Source: Arsenicicoccus dermatophilus
Lineage (GTDB): Bacteria; Actinomycetota; Actinomycetes; Actinomycetales; Dermatophilaceae
Length of the DNA stretch: 64,000 bases
Direction of reading: 5' to 3'
Assembly: GCF_022568795.1 (NCBI RefSeq)
Contig: NZ_JAKZHU010000001.1
Span: forward strand, 2,108,001-2,172,000
Within the stretch, counting starts at the first letter, position 1; every line of letters begins with the position of its first letter. The notes under the pieces are model-generated. The model made no database searches. It was not told the origin of the DNA and worked only from the letters and a program-made list of their open reading frames with translations. The position numbers and the translations under genes were made by a program. Below, piece after piece: positions 28,949 through 38,449 of the stretch.

Positions 28949-29716
28949 TCAGACGAGGGGATCTCCGATCGCCAGGTCGGCCTCGTCGAGGGGCCCCTGC
29001 ACCAGCCGCGTCATCAGGGGGGTCACCTCGGGCAGCCCCTCCCCCGTCGCCCGCAGGGCGGTGACGAGGTCGTCGGGTCGCACCGCGGGCGTGGTGTGAC
29101 GGACGATCGCCCGCAGCAGGACCGCGCCCTCGCTCGTGGCCACCCCCGCGCTGCGGGCACGGCCGGCGGCGGTGTCCAGGTCCAGGTCGAGGACCGCGGA
29201 GCGCACGTCGAAGGTCCGCAGCCCGGACTTCGTCATACGGCTGATCTCCACCTGCTCGGCCGACCGGAAGGCCGCCACGGTGCGCTCGACCTGCCCGCGC
29301 TGCTCCTCCGACAGGCCACGCAGCTCGACGATCCACTCCGAGGCCAGCAGCCGGTCGGCGAGCGATCCGGGCAGCGCGTCCGCGGCCTCCAGGACGTCGA
29401 TCCCCTCGGGCAGGGCCAGGTCCAGGGCGGCGCGGACCCGGTCCGGGTCGACACGCTCGGTCACCGCGATCTCGAAGTACTCCGCCTCGGACGCGGTTCC
29501 CGTCGGCGCGGCGTTGGCATAGCTGATCTTGGGGTGCGGGTGGAAGCCCGCGGAGTAGGCCATCGGCACGCCCGCCCGGCGCAGCGCCCGCTCCAGGGCC
29601 CGCTGGAAGTCCCGGGTCGAGCTGAACCGCAGCCGTCCCCGCTTCGCGTAGCGCAGCCGGATCTTCTGGACCGCGGGCGGCGGAGGAGGGCCTTCGGGGG
29701 TGCGCTGACGAGCCAT
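28949..29716 (-). CDS. TIGR03936/DUF2344 radical-SAM-associated protein
   Basis: A 255-residue protein. The N-terminal half carries the DUF2344 signature: RLRYAKRGRLRFSSTRDFQR, AGVPMAYSAGFHPHPKISYA and ASEAEYFEIAV. In many bacteria it is fused to, or directly follows, a B12-binding radical-SAM protein (TIGR03960), which here lies at 38450-40564. Biochemical role unknown; an RNA-modification role has been suggested from its position before rne. The ATG at 29716 is chosen over a TTG three codons upstream. Confidence 0.9.
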   Translation of the reverse strand: MARQRTPEGPPPPPAVQKIRLRYAKRGRLRFSSTRDFQRALERALRRAGVPMAYSAGFHPHPKISYANAAPTGTASEAEYFEIAVTERVDPDRVRAALDLALPEGIDVLEAADALPGSLADRLLASEWIVELRGLSEEQRGQVERTVAAFRSAEQVEISRMTKSGLRTFDVRSAVLDLDLDTAAGRARSAGVATSEGAVLLRAIVRHTTPAVRPDDLVTALRATGEGLPEVTPLMTRLVQGPLDEADLAIGDPLV

Positions 29717-29779
29717 GAGGCCCAAGGGTACGGGAGCGGCGGCGTGCTGCCCGTGGTCCGCGCGCCGAGCGGATGCGGG

Positions 29780-32644
29780 TCAGGCGTCGGGCAGGTGCGC
29801 CGCGAGCAGGGTCGCCAGGTGCACCCCCTCGCGCCCGGCGAGGTCCGCGGCCTGGGTGCGGCAGGAGAACCCGTCGGCGAGCAGGATCGCGCCCGGGGCG
29901 GCAGCCCGTAGGGCGGGCAGCAGCTGCTGCTCGGCCACCGCCACGGACACCTCGTAGTGCCCCTGCTCGACCCCGAAGTTGCCCGCCAGCCCGCAGCACC
30001 CTCCGAGCCGGGTCACCCGCGCCCCCGAGCTGCGCAGGACCTCGGCGTCCGGCGACCACCCGAGCACCGAGGCGTGGTGGCAGTGCGGCTGGGCGACGAC
30101 CTCCAGGCCCGACAGGTCCGGCGCGGCCCACCCCTCGGTGCGCTGCAGCAGCTCGGCCAGGGTGAGCACTCCCCCGGCGACGCGGGCGGCCGCCTCCGTC
30201 CCGAGCAGCTCGACGGCGTCGTGGCGCAGGGCGGCGGTGCACGAGGGCTCCAGGCCCACCACGGGCACCCCGCGCGCCACCCACGGCTCCAGCTCGGCCA
30301 CCGAGCCGCCGAGGATGCGACGCGCCGCGTCGAGCTGACCCGTCGAGATCCAGGTCAGCCCGCAGCACACCTGGCGGCCGGTCACCACAGGCTCGTATCC
30401 CGCCGCCCGCAGCACCGCCACCGCGTCCTGCCCGACCTGCGGCGCGAAGTGCTCGACGAAGGAGTCCACGAAGACGACGACCTGCCCGTGCGGCGCCGGA
30501 CCGGCGGGTGGCTCCTGCTCGGCGAACCACGCCCGGAAGGTCTGGGTCGCGAAGCGCGGCAGGGAGCGGCGCGGGTCCACGCCCGCGGCCCTCGTGCCGA
30601 CGCGGGCGACCCCGGGCGCGGCCATCAGGGCGTTGGTCAGCCGCGGGGCGCGAGCCGCCATCCGGCTCCAGGCCGGCAGCCACCCCAGGGCGTAGTGCGC
30701 GGGGGGCCGCAGGCGACCACGATAGGTCTGGTGCAGGACCTCGGCCTTGTAGGTCGCCATGTCGATGCCGGTGGGGCAGTCCGACGCGCAGCCCTTGCAG
30801 GACAGGCACAGGTCCAGCGCCTCGTGCAGCGCGGGCGAGCGCCAGTCCTGGATCTGGGAGAAGGGGCTCAGCATCTCCTGCAGCGCCCGCGCCCGCCCAC
30901 GGGTGGAGTCCTTCTCCTCCCGGGTGGCGAGGTAGGACGGGCACATCACCGACGCCGATCCGGCGGGGTGCTCGGCCCGGCACCGCCCCACACCGGTGCA
31001 GCGGTGGACCGCCTGGGTGAAGTCCCCGTCGTCCGCGGCATAGCCGAAGGCGAGTCGCTCGGTCCGGGTCGAGATCACCTGGGCGGCAGGGACTCGCAGG
31101 TGCGCGTCGACCGGGTCGGGGTCGACGAGCACGCCCGGGTTGAGCAGTCCCGTGGGGTCCATCGCGGCCTTGACGCCGCGGAAGAGGTCGATGGCCTGCG
31201 GGGAGTACATCCGCGGCAGCAGCTCGGAGCGCGCCCGCCCGTCGCCGTGCTCGCCGGACACCGAGCCGCCATACCGCGCGACGAGATCCGCGGAGGCCAG
31301 GAGGAACGCGCGGAAAGCCCCCGTCCCGCCCGGGCGGTCCAGCGGGAAGTCGAGCCGGACGTGCAGGCAGCCGTCGCCGAAGTGGCCGTAGGGCAGCCCG
31401 GTCAGGTCATGCTCGGCGAGCAGCGCGTCGACGTCACGCAGGTAGGCCCCGAAGCACTCCGGCGGCACGGCCGCGTCCTCCCACCCGGCGTGGCCCGGGC
31501 GGTCGCGCGGGGTGCGGCCTGCCAGCCCGGCGCCGTCCTCGCGGATCCGCCACAGGGCCGCAGCCTCTCGCGGGTCGTCGACGATCCGGTGGGAGCGTGC
31601 TCCCACCCGCGCGACCAGGGCGAGCGCGCGCTCGCGGACCTCCTCGGCGCTGTCGCCCACGGGCTCCACGAAGAGCCAGGCGTCGCCGTCGGGCAGGTCC
31701 GGCACGGCCTGGTCCCCGAGCCGGGCCCGCACCACGTCCACGATCCGCCGGTCGATCCCCTCCGAGGCGACGGCCCCCAGCTCACGCATCAGCGGCGCCA
31801 CGTCGCCCGCGGCGTAGATGTCGTCGAAGCCCAGCACCACCAGCGTCCGCGCCGCGGGGTCGGTCACCAGCCGCACGGTCGCCTCGGTGACCACGGCGAG
31901 GGTCCCCTCCGAGCCCACGAGCATCCGGCCCACGTCGAGTCCCCGCTCGGGGAGCAGGTGCTCGCAGGCATAGCCGGACACCTGCCGACCGAAGCGCCCC
32001 AGCTCGGTGCGGATCGTGGCCAGGTGCTGCCCGGTCACCTCCCGGAGGCCGGCGACCACGTCGGGCGCGCCCGCGACCGTGGGCGGGTCGCCGAGCACCC
32101 CGGTGGTGCAGCGCAGCTCGTCACCGGAGGCGAGCAGCGCCCGCAGCCCGACGACGTTGTCCGAGGTGCGGCCGTAGCCCAGCGCCCGGTTGCCGCAGGC
32201 GTTGTTGCCGATCATCCCGCCGACCGTGCACCGGGTGTGGCTGGACGGGTCCGGACCGAACCTCACGCCGTGCGGCAGCGCCGCCCGCTGGAGGGTGGCG
32301 TGCACGGCGCCCGGCTGCACCACCGCGGTGCGGGCCTGCGGGTCGAGGGACAGGACCCGCCCCATGTGCCGCGAGAAGTCCAGCACCACGCCAGGACCCG
32401 CGGCGTTGCCCGCGCACGAGGTGCCCGCCCCGCGGCTGGTGAGGGGAGTCGCCGTGCGACGGCATACGTCCAGGACGGCTGCGACCTCAGCGGCGTCGTG
32501 CGGCAGGACGACCACCTGGGGTGCCACGCGGTAGAGCGACGCGTCGGTGGCGTAGATCCCCCGGGTGAGGTCGTCGGCCCGGACGTCACGCACCCCCGCC
32601 CGGGCGAGGTCCTGCAGCAGCTCGGCGGTGGGCACGGCGGTCAT
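29780..32644 (-). CDS. FAD-linked dehydrogenase with Fe-S/CCG module (D-2-hydroxyglutarate/D-lactate type)
   Basis: A 954-residue fusion. The N-terminal GlcD-type FAD domain (about 1-480) has LTSRGAGTSCAGNAAGPG and GGMIGNNACGNRALGYGRTSDN. A ferredoxin-like region follows, with CTGVGRC and CLSCKGCASDCPTG (4Fe-4S). The C-terminal CCG (GlpC/heterodisulfide) module has VCCGLTW and GGCCGLAGNFG. The layout equals E. coli YdiJ and related D-2-hydroxyacid dehydrogenases, which oxidise D-2-hydroxyglutarate or D-lactate and pass electrons to the respiratory chain. The exact substrate cannot be read from sequence. Monocistronic, with an amino-acid permease upstream. Confidence 0.88.
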   Translation of the reverse strand: MTAVPTAELLQDLARAGVRDVRADDLTRGIYATDASLYRVAPQVVVLPHDAAEVAAVLDVCRRTATPLTSRGAGTSCAGNAAGPGVVLDFSRHMGRVLSLDPQARTAVVQPGAVHATLQRAALPHGVRFGPDPSSHTRCTVGGMIGNNACGNRALGYGRTSDNVVGLRALLASGDELRCTTGVLGDPPTVAGAPDVVAGLREVTGQHLATIRTELGRFGRQVSGYACEHLLPERGLDVGRMLVGSEGTLAVVTEATVRLVTDPAARTLVVLGFDDIYAAGDVAPLMRELGAVASEGIDRRIVDVVRARLGDQAVPDLPDGDAWLFVEPVGDSAEEVRERALALVARVGARSHRIVDDPREAAALWRIREDGAGLAGRTPRDRPGHAGWEDAAVPPECFGAYLRDVDALLAEHDLTGLPYGHFGDGCLHVRLDFPLDRPGGTGAFRAFLLASADLVARYGGSVSGEHGDGRARSELLPRMYSPQAIDLFRGVKAAMDPTGLLNPGVLVDPDPVDAHLRVPAAQVISTRTERLAFGYAADDGDFTQAVHRCTGVGRCRAEHPAGSASVMCPSYLATREEKDSTRGRARALQEMLSPFSQIQDWRSPALHEALDLCLSCKGCASDCPTGIDMATYKAEVLHQTYRGRLRPPAHYALGWLPAWSRMAARAPRLTNALMAAPGVARVGTRAAGVDPRRSLPRFATQTFRAWFAEQEPPAGPAPHGQVVVFVDSFVEHFAPQVGQDAVAVLRAAGYEPVVTGRQVCCGLTWISTGQLDAARRILGGSVAELEPWVARGVPVVGLEPSCTAALRHDAVELLGTEAAARVAGGVLTLAELLQRTEGWAAPDLSGLEVVAQPHCHHASVLGWSPDAEVLRSSGARVTRLGGCCGLAGNFGVEQGHYEVSVAVAEQQLLPALRAAAPGAILLADGFSCRTQAADLAGREGVHLATLLAAHLPDA

Positions 32645-32734
32645 GCCCTCATCCTCCCGGATCGGCCCGTAGGAGGGGAGCCGGCACCCGGGCGACGGAC
32701 CGGTCCGGTGGGCGGCTCACCTCCCGAGGACGGC

Positions 32735-34165
32735 TCAGCCGTCGTCACGGGCCAGCACCGAGTGGGTGCGGCCGTAGGCGAGGTAGATCGCCATGCCGAC
32801 CAGGAACCACACGCCGAACCGCACCCAGGTCTGCCACTGCAGGTAGGTGATCAGCCACAGGCTGAAGGCCATCCCCACGAGCGGCACCACGGGCACCCAC
32901 GGGCAGCGGAAGGTGCGAGGCAGGTCGGGCCGGGTGCGCCGCAGCCGGACGACGGCGAAGCAGACCACCACGAAGGCCAGCAGGATGCCGATGTTGGTGA
33001 GCTCGGCCGCCTCGGCGATCGGCATGAGCCCCGCGATGAGCGCGGAGGCGACGCCGACGATCCAGGTGACGCGGGCGGGGACGTGACGCACCGGGTCGGT
33101 CTTGGCGAACCACGCCGGCAGGAGCCCGTCACGGCTCATGGCAAACCACACCCGGGTGACGCCGAGCATGAAGGTGAACAGCACGCTGAGGATGCCGACG
33201 ACCGCGCCGACCGCGACGACGGTGCCGAGCCCGCTCATCCCGGCATGGGCGAAGGCCGCGGAGAAGCCCGCCGTGGGATCGATCTCGGTGTAGCTCTGGA
33301 TGCCGGTGAGCACCAGGCAGGCGAGGACGTAGAGCACCATCGAGATGGCGAGCGAGTAGATGATCGCCCGGGGCAGGTGGCGCCGGGCGTCGACAGACTC
33401 CTCCGCGGCCGTAGACATCGCGTCGTAGCCGAAGACCGCGAAGAAGACCGTGGCGGCGCCGGTCATCGCACCGCCCAGACCGGCGGGCGCGAAGGGCGTG
33501 TAGTTGGCGGTCCGGATCTGGAACGCGCCCACGACCACCACGAGCAGCACGATCGCGACCTTGAGGGCGACGACGACGGTCTCGAAGCGGGCGGCGTTCT
33601 TCATCCCGCGGGTCAGCAAGTATGCCGTGAACAGGCACAGGAGCATCGCGAACAGGTCCACCCGGTGACCGGGTCCGGTGCCGGGGGCGCCCATCATCCA
33701 GGCAGGCAGGGTGAGGTGGAGCTGGGCGAGCAGGTAGCTGAAGTAGCCCGAGATGCCGATGGCGACCACCGCCACGATCGCGGTGTACTCGAGCAGCAGG
33801 TCCCACCCGATCGCCCACCCGACGACCTCCCCCAGCACCGCATAACCGTAGGTGTAGGCGGAGCCGGCCTGGGGGATCAGGCCGGCAAACTCGGCGTAGG
33901 ACAGGGCGGCGGCGGCCGAGGCGACCCCGGCGATCAGGAAGGAGATCAGCACCGCGGGGCCGACCCCGAGGCCGCCCTCGGCCCCGCTGGCGACGGTGCC
34001 GGCGAGGGTGAAGATGCCGGCCCCGATGATGCCCCCGACCCCGATGGCCGTGAGCTGCCAGAGCCCGATCGAGCGGCGCAGGCCGCCGGCCTCGGTGTCC
34101 TCGGTGAGCTGGTCGACCCGCTTGCGGCGCCAGATGCCCCGTCCGTGAGAGTTGTCCGTGCTCAT
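32735..34165 (-). CDS. APC-family amino-acid permease (cationic amino-acid transporter type)
   Basis: A 476-residue transporter with about 12 hydrophobic helices. The first helix has GVGGIIGAGIFTLAG, the substrate-site motif of the APC superfamily; LSYAEFAGLIPQAGSAYTY and FAVFGYDAMSTAAEES are typical of the YfnA/CAT group, which takes up amino acids by proton symport. Inner membrane. No ligand-specific feature is visible, so the substrate is open. It belongs to the stretch separating the two radical-SAM partner genes. Confidence 0.9.
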   Translation of the reverse strand: MSTDNSHGRGIWRRKRVDQLTEDTEAGGLRRSIGLWQLTAIGVGGIIGAGIFTLAGTVASGAEGGLGVGPAVLISFLIAGVASAAAALSYAEFAGLIPQAGSAYTYGYAVLGEVVGWAIGWDLLLEYTAIVAVVAIGISGYFSYLLAQLHLTLPAWMMGAPGTGPGHRVDLFAMLLCLFTAYLLTRGMKNAARFETVVVALKVAIVLLVVVVGAFQIRTANYTPFAPAGLGGAMTGAATVFFAVFGYDAMSTAAEESVDARRHLPRAIIYSLAISMVLYVLACLVLTGIQSYTEIDPTAGFSAAFAHAGMSGLGTVVAVGAVVGILSVLFTFMLGVTRVWFAMSRDGLLPAWFAKTDPVRHVPARVTWIVGVASALIAGLMPIAEAAELTNIGILLAFVVVCFAVVRLRRTRPDLPRTFRCPWVPVVPLVGMAFSLWLITYLQWQTWVRFGVWFLVGMAIYLAYGRTHSVLARDDG

Positions 34166-34322
34166 GTCCCGTGCTCCGTCCGGTCGCCGTGAGGTGACCG
34201 CAGGTTATGTCGGGCCGTCGTCGGACGCAGGGCGACACGACCTGCGTGTCCTGGTGCGCGGCGGACGTCTGCGGCGGGGCCGCCGCTGCGCCGGATCGGG
34301 CCGGACCGGGCGGGGCACCCGC

Positions 34323-34700
34323 TCAGGGCTGGGGCGCACGGACGGCCGCACCCTCGCGCACGGCCCGTCCGGCGACCTCCGCGCCGCTGACGAGCGCGCG
34401 CCTCCACGGCGGGACGCCGTCGATCTCGATCTCCAGGGAGAACGACAGGAAGGTGCGGATCAGCACGATCAGCCCCAGGGTGGCCACGGACCGCAGCGTC
34501 GGCTCCACGGCGACCGTGCGGACCAGGTCGGCGGCCACGAGGATCCCCCCGCCGAAGGCCTCGCGGAACAACCGGTAGGCCTGGCGACCGTCCCGGGCGA
34601 CGAGCAGGACGCGGACGGCGATGAGGGTGGCGAGGACCAGACCCGCGACCAGGACAGCCGATCCGGCGATCTCGAATCCGGTGGCGATGGACCCCAGCAC
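34323..34700 (-). CDS. DUF1622 membrane protein
   Basis: A 125-residue protein starting GTG at 34700, with GAGGAG a few bases upstream. Two to three membrane helices (EIAGSAVLVAGLVLATLIAV; TLRSVATLGLIVLIRTFLSFSLE) and FREAFGGGILVAADLVRTV match DUF1622, a family of unknown function. Because of a suspected frame break in the next gene upstream, the MFS reading runs on into this gene in the same frame; the separate start, ribosome site and the terminator between them show two genes. Confidence 0.85.
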   Translation of the reverse strand: MLGSIATGFEIAGSAVLVAGLVLATLIAVRVLLVARDGRQAYRLFREAFGGGILVAADLVRTVAVEPTLRSVATLGLIVLIRTFLSFSLEIEIDGVPPWRRALVSGAEVAGRAVREGAAVRAPQP

Positions 34701-34885
34701 GGGTGCTCCTCGGGGACGGTCCGGGCGCGGCCTCCCGGGTGGCGGTGACACCGACACGATAGGCCCCACGACGCCCGATGAGGCCCTGACCTGCAGAAGG
34801 TCCCCGAAGGCGAGGCGCATGTCCGGGGCCGCGGTGCGTGGGGGGCTGCTGCGGCATGCCGCCGCGCCGGACCGCGGGGACAGGC

Positions 34886-34926
34886 GGAGGTCCCCACCCG
34901 CCCGGCGCGGACGGGCGGGGACCTCC
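34886..34926 (-). terminator. Terminator after the MFS exporter gene
   Basis: GGAGGTCCCCACCCG pairs with CGGGCGGGGACCTCC (15 bp, one A/C on plus, G-U in the minus RNA). It lies 10 bases beyond the TGA at 34936, which supports that TGA as the true end of the MFS gene. Confidence 0.75.
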
Positions 34927-34935
34927 GGGACACGC

Positions 34936-37550
34936 TCAGGCCCGAGAGACCTGGCCCAGCTGGATCGTGTGCTCGGCGGAGCCGCCGTCGACGACGTCAC
35001 CTCGCAGCTGACCGGGGCGTAGCCCGACGCGGTCAGCAGATAACGACCGGCCGGGACGTCGGCCAGCCGGTAGCCCCCGTCCGGCGCCGTCTCGGTGCGG
35101 GCGGCGACCGCACCGGACCCGTCGGTGAGCGTGACGACGGCCCGGTCGACGGGGCGCTCGTCGGCGGCGTCGACCACGCGGCCCTCGAGGGTTCCCCGCG
35201 GCGCCAGGACCACGTCGTGGACCGCGCCCTGCGAGCTGCCGACCGTGATCGCGTGCGCGGCCGGCCGGTGCGCCCCGGCGCGGACGGTCAGGACGTAGGA
35301 CCCGCCGTCGAGCTCGCCGAAGGCGTACTCCCCCTGGGCCCCTGCGACCTGGCGGTCGACGACCTCGCCGGTGGCGTCGGTGAGGATGACCTGCGCGTCG
35401 GGGACCGCCCAGGTGTGGTCGCCCTCGGTGCCCCGCTGCAGGACGCGACCGGCCAGGCGGGCCGTCCCCCGCAGCGTCACGTCGTGCTGCACCGGACGGG
35501 ACCCGACCTCGCGCAGCGAGGCGGTCGGCGCGATGCCGTCGGCGGACGTGATCACCAGGTAGGCACCACCGGACCCGAGCGCCAGGTGGAAGGAACCGTC
35601 GTCGTCCGTGCGGGTGCGCCCGACCTGGCCGCCGGAGGCGTCCGTGACCGTCACCCAGGCGCCGGGGACGGGGAGTCCGCCCGTCCGACGCACGACACCC
35701 ACCAGTGCGTGTCCGACCACGGCGACGGCGTCCTCGCCGGCTGCCGCCAGGGTCGAGTCCGGGGACGGCGCCTCCTCGGTGTCGTCCGCGGACGACACCT
35801 CGACGAGGGTCCGCGTGGCACCCGCGGTCCAGGACCCGGCCATGCCTTCGCGCTCGCGCCACTCGGCGCGGGTCAGCCGCTCCTCGTGGTCGTGGTCGGC
35901 CGGCGCGTTCCACACCTGCTCCACCCCGGACTCCTCCGCCGCCTGCTGACCTGCCTCGGGAAGCGGGGTGCGCCGCAGCTCGGTCTCGCGGATGAACAGG
36001 GTGATCAGGAAGGCGACGAGCGCGAACGGCGCCGCGGCGAGGAAGACCTCGGACAGCCCCTGGCCGTAGGCCACCTGCACGATCGACCGGACGGGGACGG
36101 GTAGCGCCGAGACGTGCGGCAGGCCGCCGCCGAGCGCCGAGCCCGGGTTGATCCGCGCCGCGGCGAAGCCCTCGACGAGGTGGTCCTTGAGCCGGGTGCC
36201 GAGCAACGCGCCCAGCGCGGAGACGCCGATGGCGCCGCCCATGGACCGGGCGAAGGCCACGAAGGAGGAGGCGGCCCCCAGGTCGCTCGGGGGCACCTCG
36301 TTCTGCACGGCCAGGACGAGGTTCTGCATCATCATGCCGAGACCGGTGCCGAGCAGGAACATCCACACCGCGACGATCCAGTAGGTCGTGTCGTAGGCCA
36401 GCAGGCCGAGCAGCCCCAGGCCCGAGGTCATCAGCAGGCCGCCCGCGCACAGCCAGGCCTTCCACCGCCCGGTCCGGGTGATGACCTGGCCGGAGATCAT
36501 GGACGACAGGAACAGCCCGAGGATCATGGGCATCGTCGCGATGCCGGCCTCCATGGGCGACTGCGCCCGGGCGAGCTGGAAGTACTGCCCGAGGAAGACC
36601 GTGCCGGCAAACATGCCGATGCCGACGAACAGGCTGGCGAGGGACGACAGGACGATCGTCGGCTTGCGGAAGAGCCGCAGCGGGATCATCGGCTCGGGAG
36701 CGACCTGCTCGGCCATGACGGTCAGCGCGAGGAGCACCATGCCGCCGCCGACCATAGCGCCCGTCTGCCAGGACCACCAGTCGAAGCTGTCGCCGGCGAG
36801 GGTGACCCAGACGAGCAGCGACGAGACTCCCCCGGCGAGCAGGATCGCCCCCAGGTAGTCGATGTGCACCCGGCGCCGCACGGTGGGTAGGTGCAGCGTC
36901 TTCTGCAGCACGAGGATCGCGAGGACGGCGAAGGGAACCCCGACGTAGAAGCACCAGCGCCAGGACAGGTGCTCGGTGATCGCGCCGCCGATCAGGGGAC
37001 CGGCCACAGTGCCGAGGGCGAAGGTCGCGCCGAGGTAGCCGGAGTAGCGGCCGCGCTCGCGCGGCGACACGATCATGGCGAGGATGACCTGGCTGAGCGC
37101 GGTGAGGCCGCCTGCCCCCAGGCCCTGGAAGACGCGCATCGTGATCAGGGTGCCCATGTTCTGCGAGAGGCCGGCGGCCATCGAGGCCGCCGCGAACAGC
37201 ACGAGCGCGAGCTGCACCAGCAGCTTCTTGCTGACCAGGTCGGACAGCTTGCCCCAGATCGGGGTGGAGATGGTGGTGGCGAGCAGGGTGGCGGTGACGA
37301 CCCAGGTGTAGCCCGACTGGGAGCCGTGGAGCTCGGTGACGATGGTGGGCAGCGCGTTGGAGACGACCGTGGAGGACAGGATCGCGACGAACATGCCGAG
37401 CATCAGGCCGCTCAGCGCCTCCAGGACCTCCTTGTGGGTCATGCCCGACTCGAGGGTGGTCGGCGCGGGGGTCGCCCGGTGCGCGGCGGCGGGCGGCGAC
37501 GGCGGGGCCGCCGACGGGGAGGGGGTCTGGGACCGGGTGGTCTGGGTCAC
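34936..37550 (-). pseudogene. MFS drug exporter (DHA2) with carboxypeptidase-regulatory-like C-terminal repeats; apparent frame break near the end
   Basis: From GTG 37550 the protein has a disordered N-terminus, a 14-helix DHA2-type transporter (LSGLMLGMFVAILSSTVVSNALPTI; RVFQGLGAGGLTALSQ; about residues 40-540) and then three CarboxypepD_reg-like beta-sandwich repeats of about 80 residues. The last strand, VVDGGSAEHTIQLGQVSRA, lies in another frame and ends at TGA 34936, followed by a terminator. One missing C near 34998 joins them into about 871 residues. As written, the frame runs on into DUF1622. It is divergent from a tetR gene, the usual arrangement for a regulated exporter. Exported compound unknown. 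Confidence 0.82.
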
Positions 37551-37688
37551 GGGGCCTGCGCTTTCCTGCTGACGTGGCGAGGGTGGGGCCCGCGTCGTCG
37601 AGGGCTGCCCGTATGGCGTGAACAACCGTACACCCACCGGAAGAAATCCTTCCACTTCACGGGCGAGGGGTCGCCCCGTCCGCCTAGG

Positions 37689-37723
37689 CTGGTGGGGTCG
37701 TCCCGCCGGGACGACCCCACCAG
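37689..37723. promoter_or_regulatory. 35-bp perfect palindrome upstream of tetR
   Basis: CTGGTGGGGTCGTCCC-GCC-GGGACGACCCCACCAG is a 16-bp perfect inverted repeat around three bases, between the divergent exporter and tetR genes and immediately before the tetR ribosome site. It could be the TetR operator or, as RNA, a hairpin controlling tetR translation. Confidence 0.55.
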
Positions 37724-37743
37724 CACCGACCAGGGAGGGCGAC

Positions 37744-38382
37744 ATCATCGAGGACCACCCGCTGCGCGCGGACGCCGAGCGGCGCCGCCGCGCCATCCTC
37801 GACGCGGCCTACGAGGCCTTCACCGAGCAGGGGCTGGACGTCCCGATGGACCAGATCGCCCGAGCCGCCGGCGTGGGGGTCGGCACGCTCTACCGACGCT
37901 TCCCCGACCGCACGTCCCTGGTCGTCGCCGTGACGGAGCACCACCTCGGTGCCGTCGTCGCGACCGCCCGGACCGCGGTCGCCCAGGCGCCGTCTGCCTG
38001 GGAGGCCCTGGTGGCGCTCCTGGGCGGGCCCGCCCAGATCCTCACGATGCGACGGCAGCTCGCGCTGCACCCCGTCCTCGCCGAGGCGGTGCGTGCGGAC
38101 GACCGGATCCGCGCGCTTCAAACCGACCTCGTCGTCCTCCTGGGCCGGGTCGTCGCAGCCGCCCAGACCGAGGGGACGCTGCGGCCCGACGTCGACATCG
38201 CGGACGTGTCCCTGCTGATCGGCTCGGTCCGCCGCGGGGTCCTGCCTCCGGGACCGGACGCGGATCGGGCGCGCGAGCGACTCCAGGGGATGGTGCTCGA
38301 CGCGCTCGCCACCGGACCCCGGACGCCGCTGCCCGGGGCGCCCCTGGGGGCCGAGGTGCTCGGGATCGTGCCGGGCGACTGA
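37744..38382 (+). CDS. TetR-family transcriptional regulator
   Basis: About 212 residues. The N-terminal helix-turn-helix reads RRRAILDAAYEAFTEQGLDVPMDQIARAAGVGVGTLYRRFPDR. The ligand-binding domain follows, ending IVPGD. No ATG or GTG fits: AGGGAGGG (37732-37739) is correctly spaced for ATC ATC at 37744-37749, giving IEDHPLRADAERRR. The GTG at 37618 would translate through a 35-bp palindrome and lacks a good ribosome site. Either a rare ATC start or a base error is likely. It is divergent from the MFS exporter, which it probably represses. Confidence 0.8.
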   Translation: MIEDHPLRADAERRRRAILDAAYEAFTEQGLDVPMDQIARAAGVGVGTLYRRFPDRTSLVVAVTEHHLGAVVATARTAVAQAPSAWEALVALLGGPAQILTMRRQLALHPVLAEAVRADDRIRALQTDLVVLLGRVVAAAQTEGTLRPDVDIADVSLLIGSVRRGVLPPGPDADRARERLQGMVLDALATGPRTPLPGAPLGAEVLGIVPGD

Positions 38383-38449
38383 GCGCCCGGGCGGCTCCCC
38401 CGGCCCTGGCTCTCTGCCCGCGCCCGCCTGCCCCGGGCACGGATCGCGC

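Noticed and set aside
25114-29064. Long plus-strand open frame opposite rne
   Set aside because: Low-complexity Arg/Gly/Leu product antisense to the RNase E/G gene; no ribosome site or family match.
29957-34192. Very long open reading frame on the plus strand (over 1,400 codons)
   Set aside because: It is the antisense shadow of the dehydrogenase and permease genes; composition is His/Arg/Gly/Pro-rich with no domain. GC-rich third positions create such open frames.
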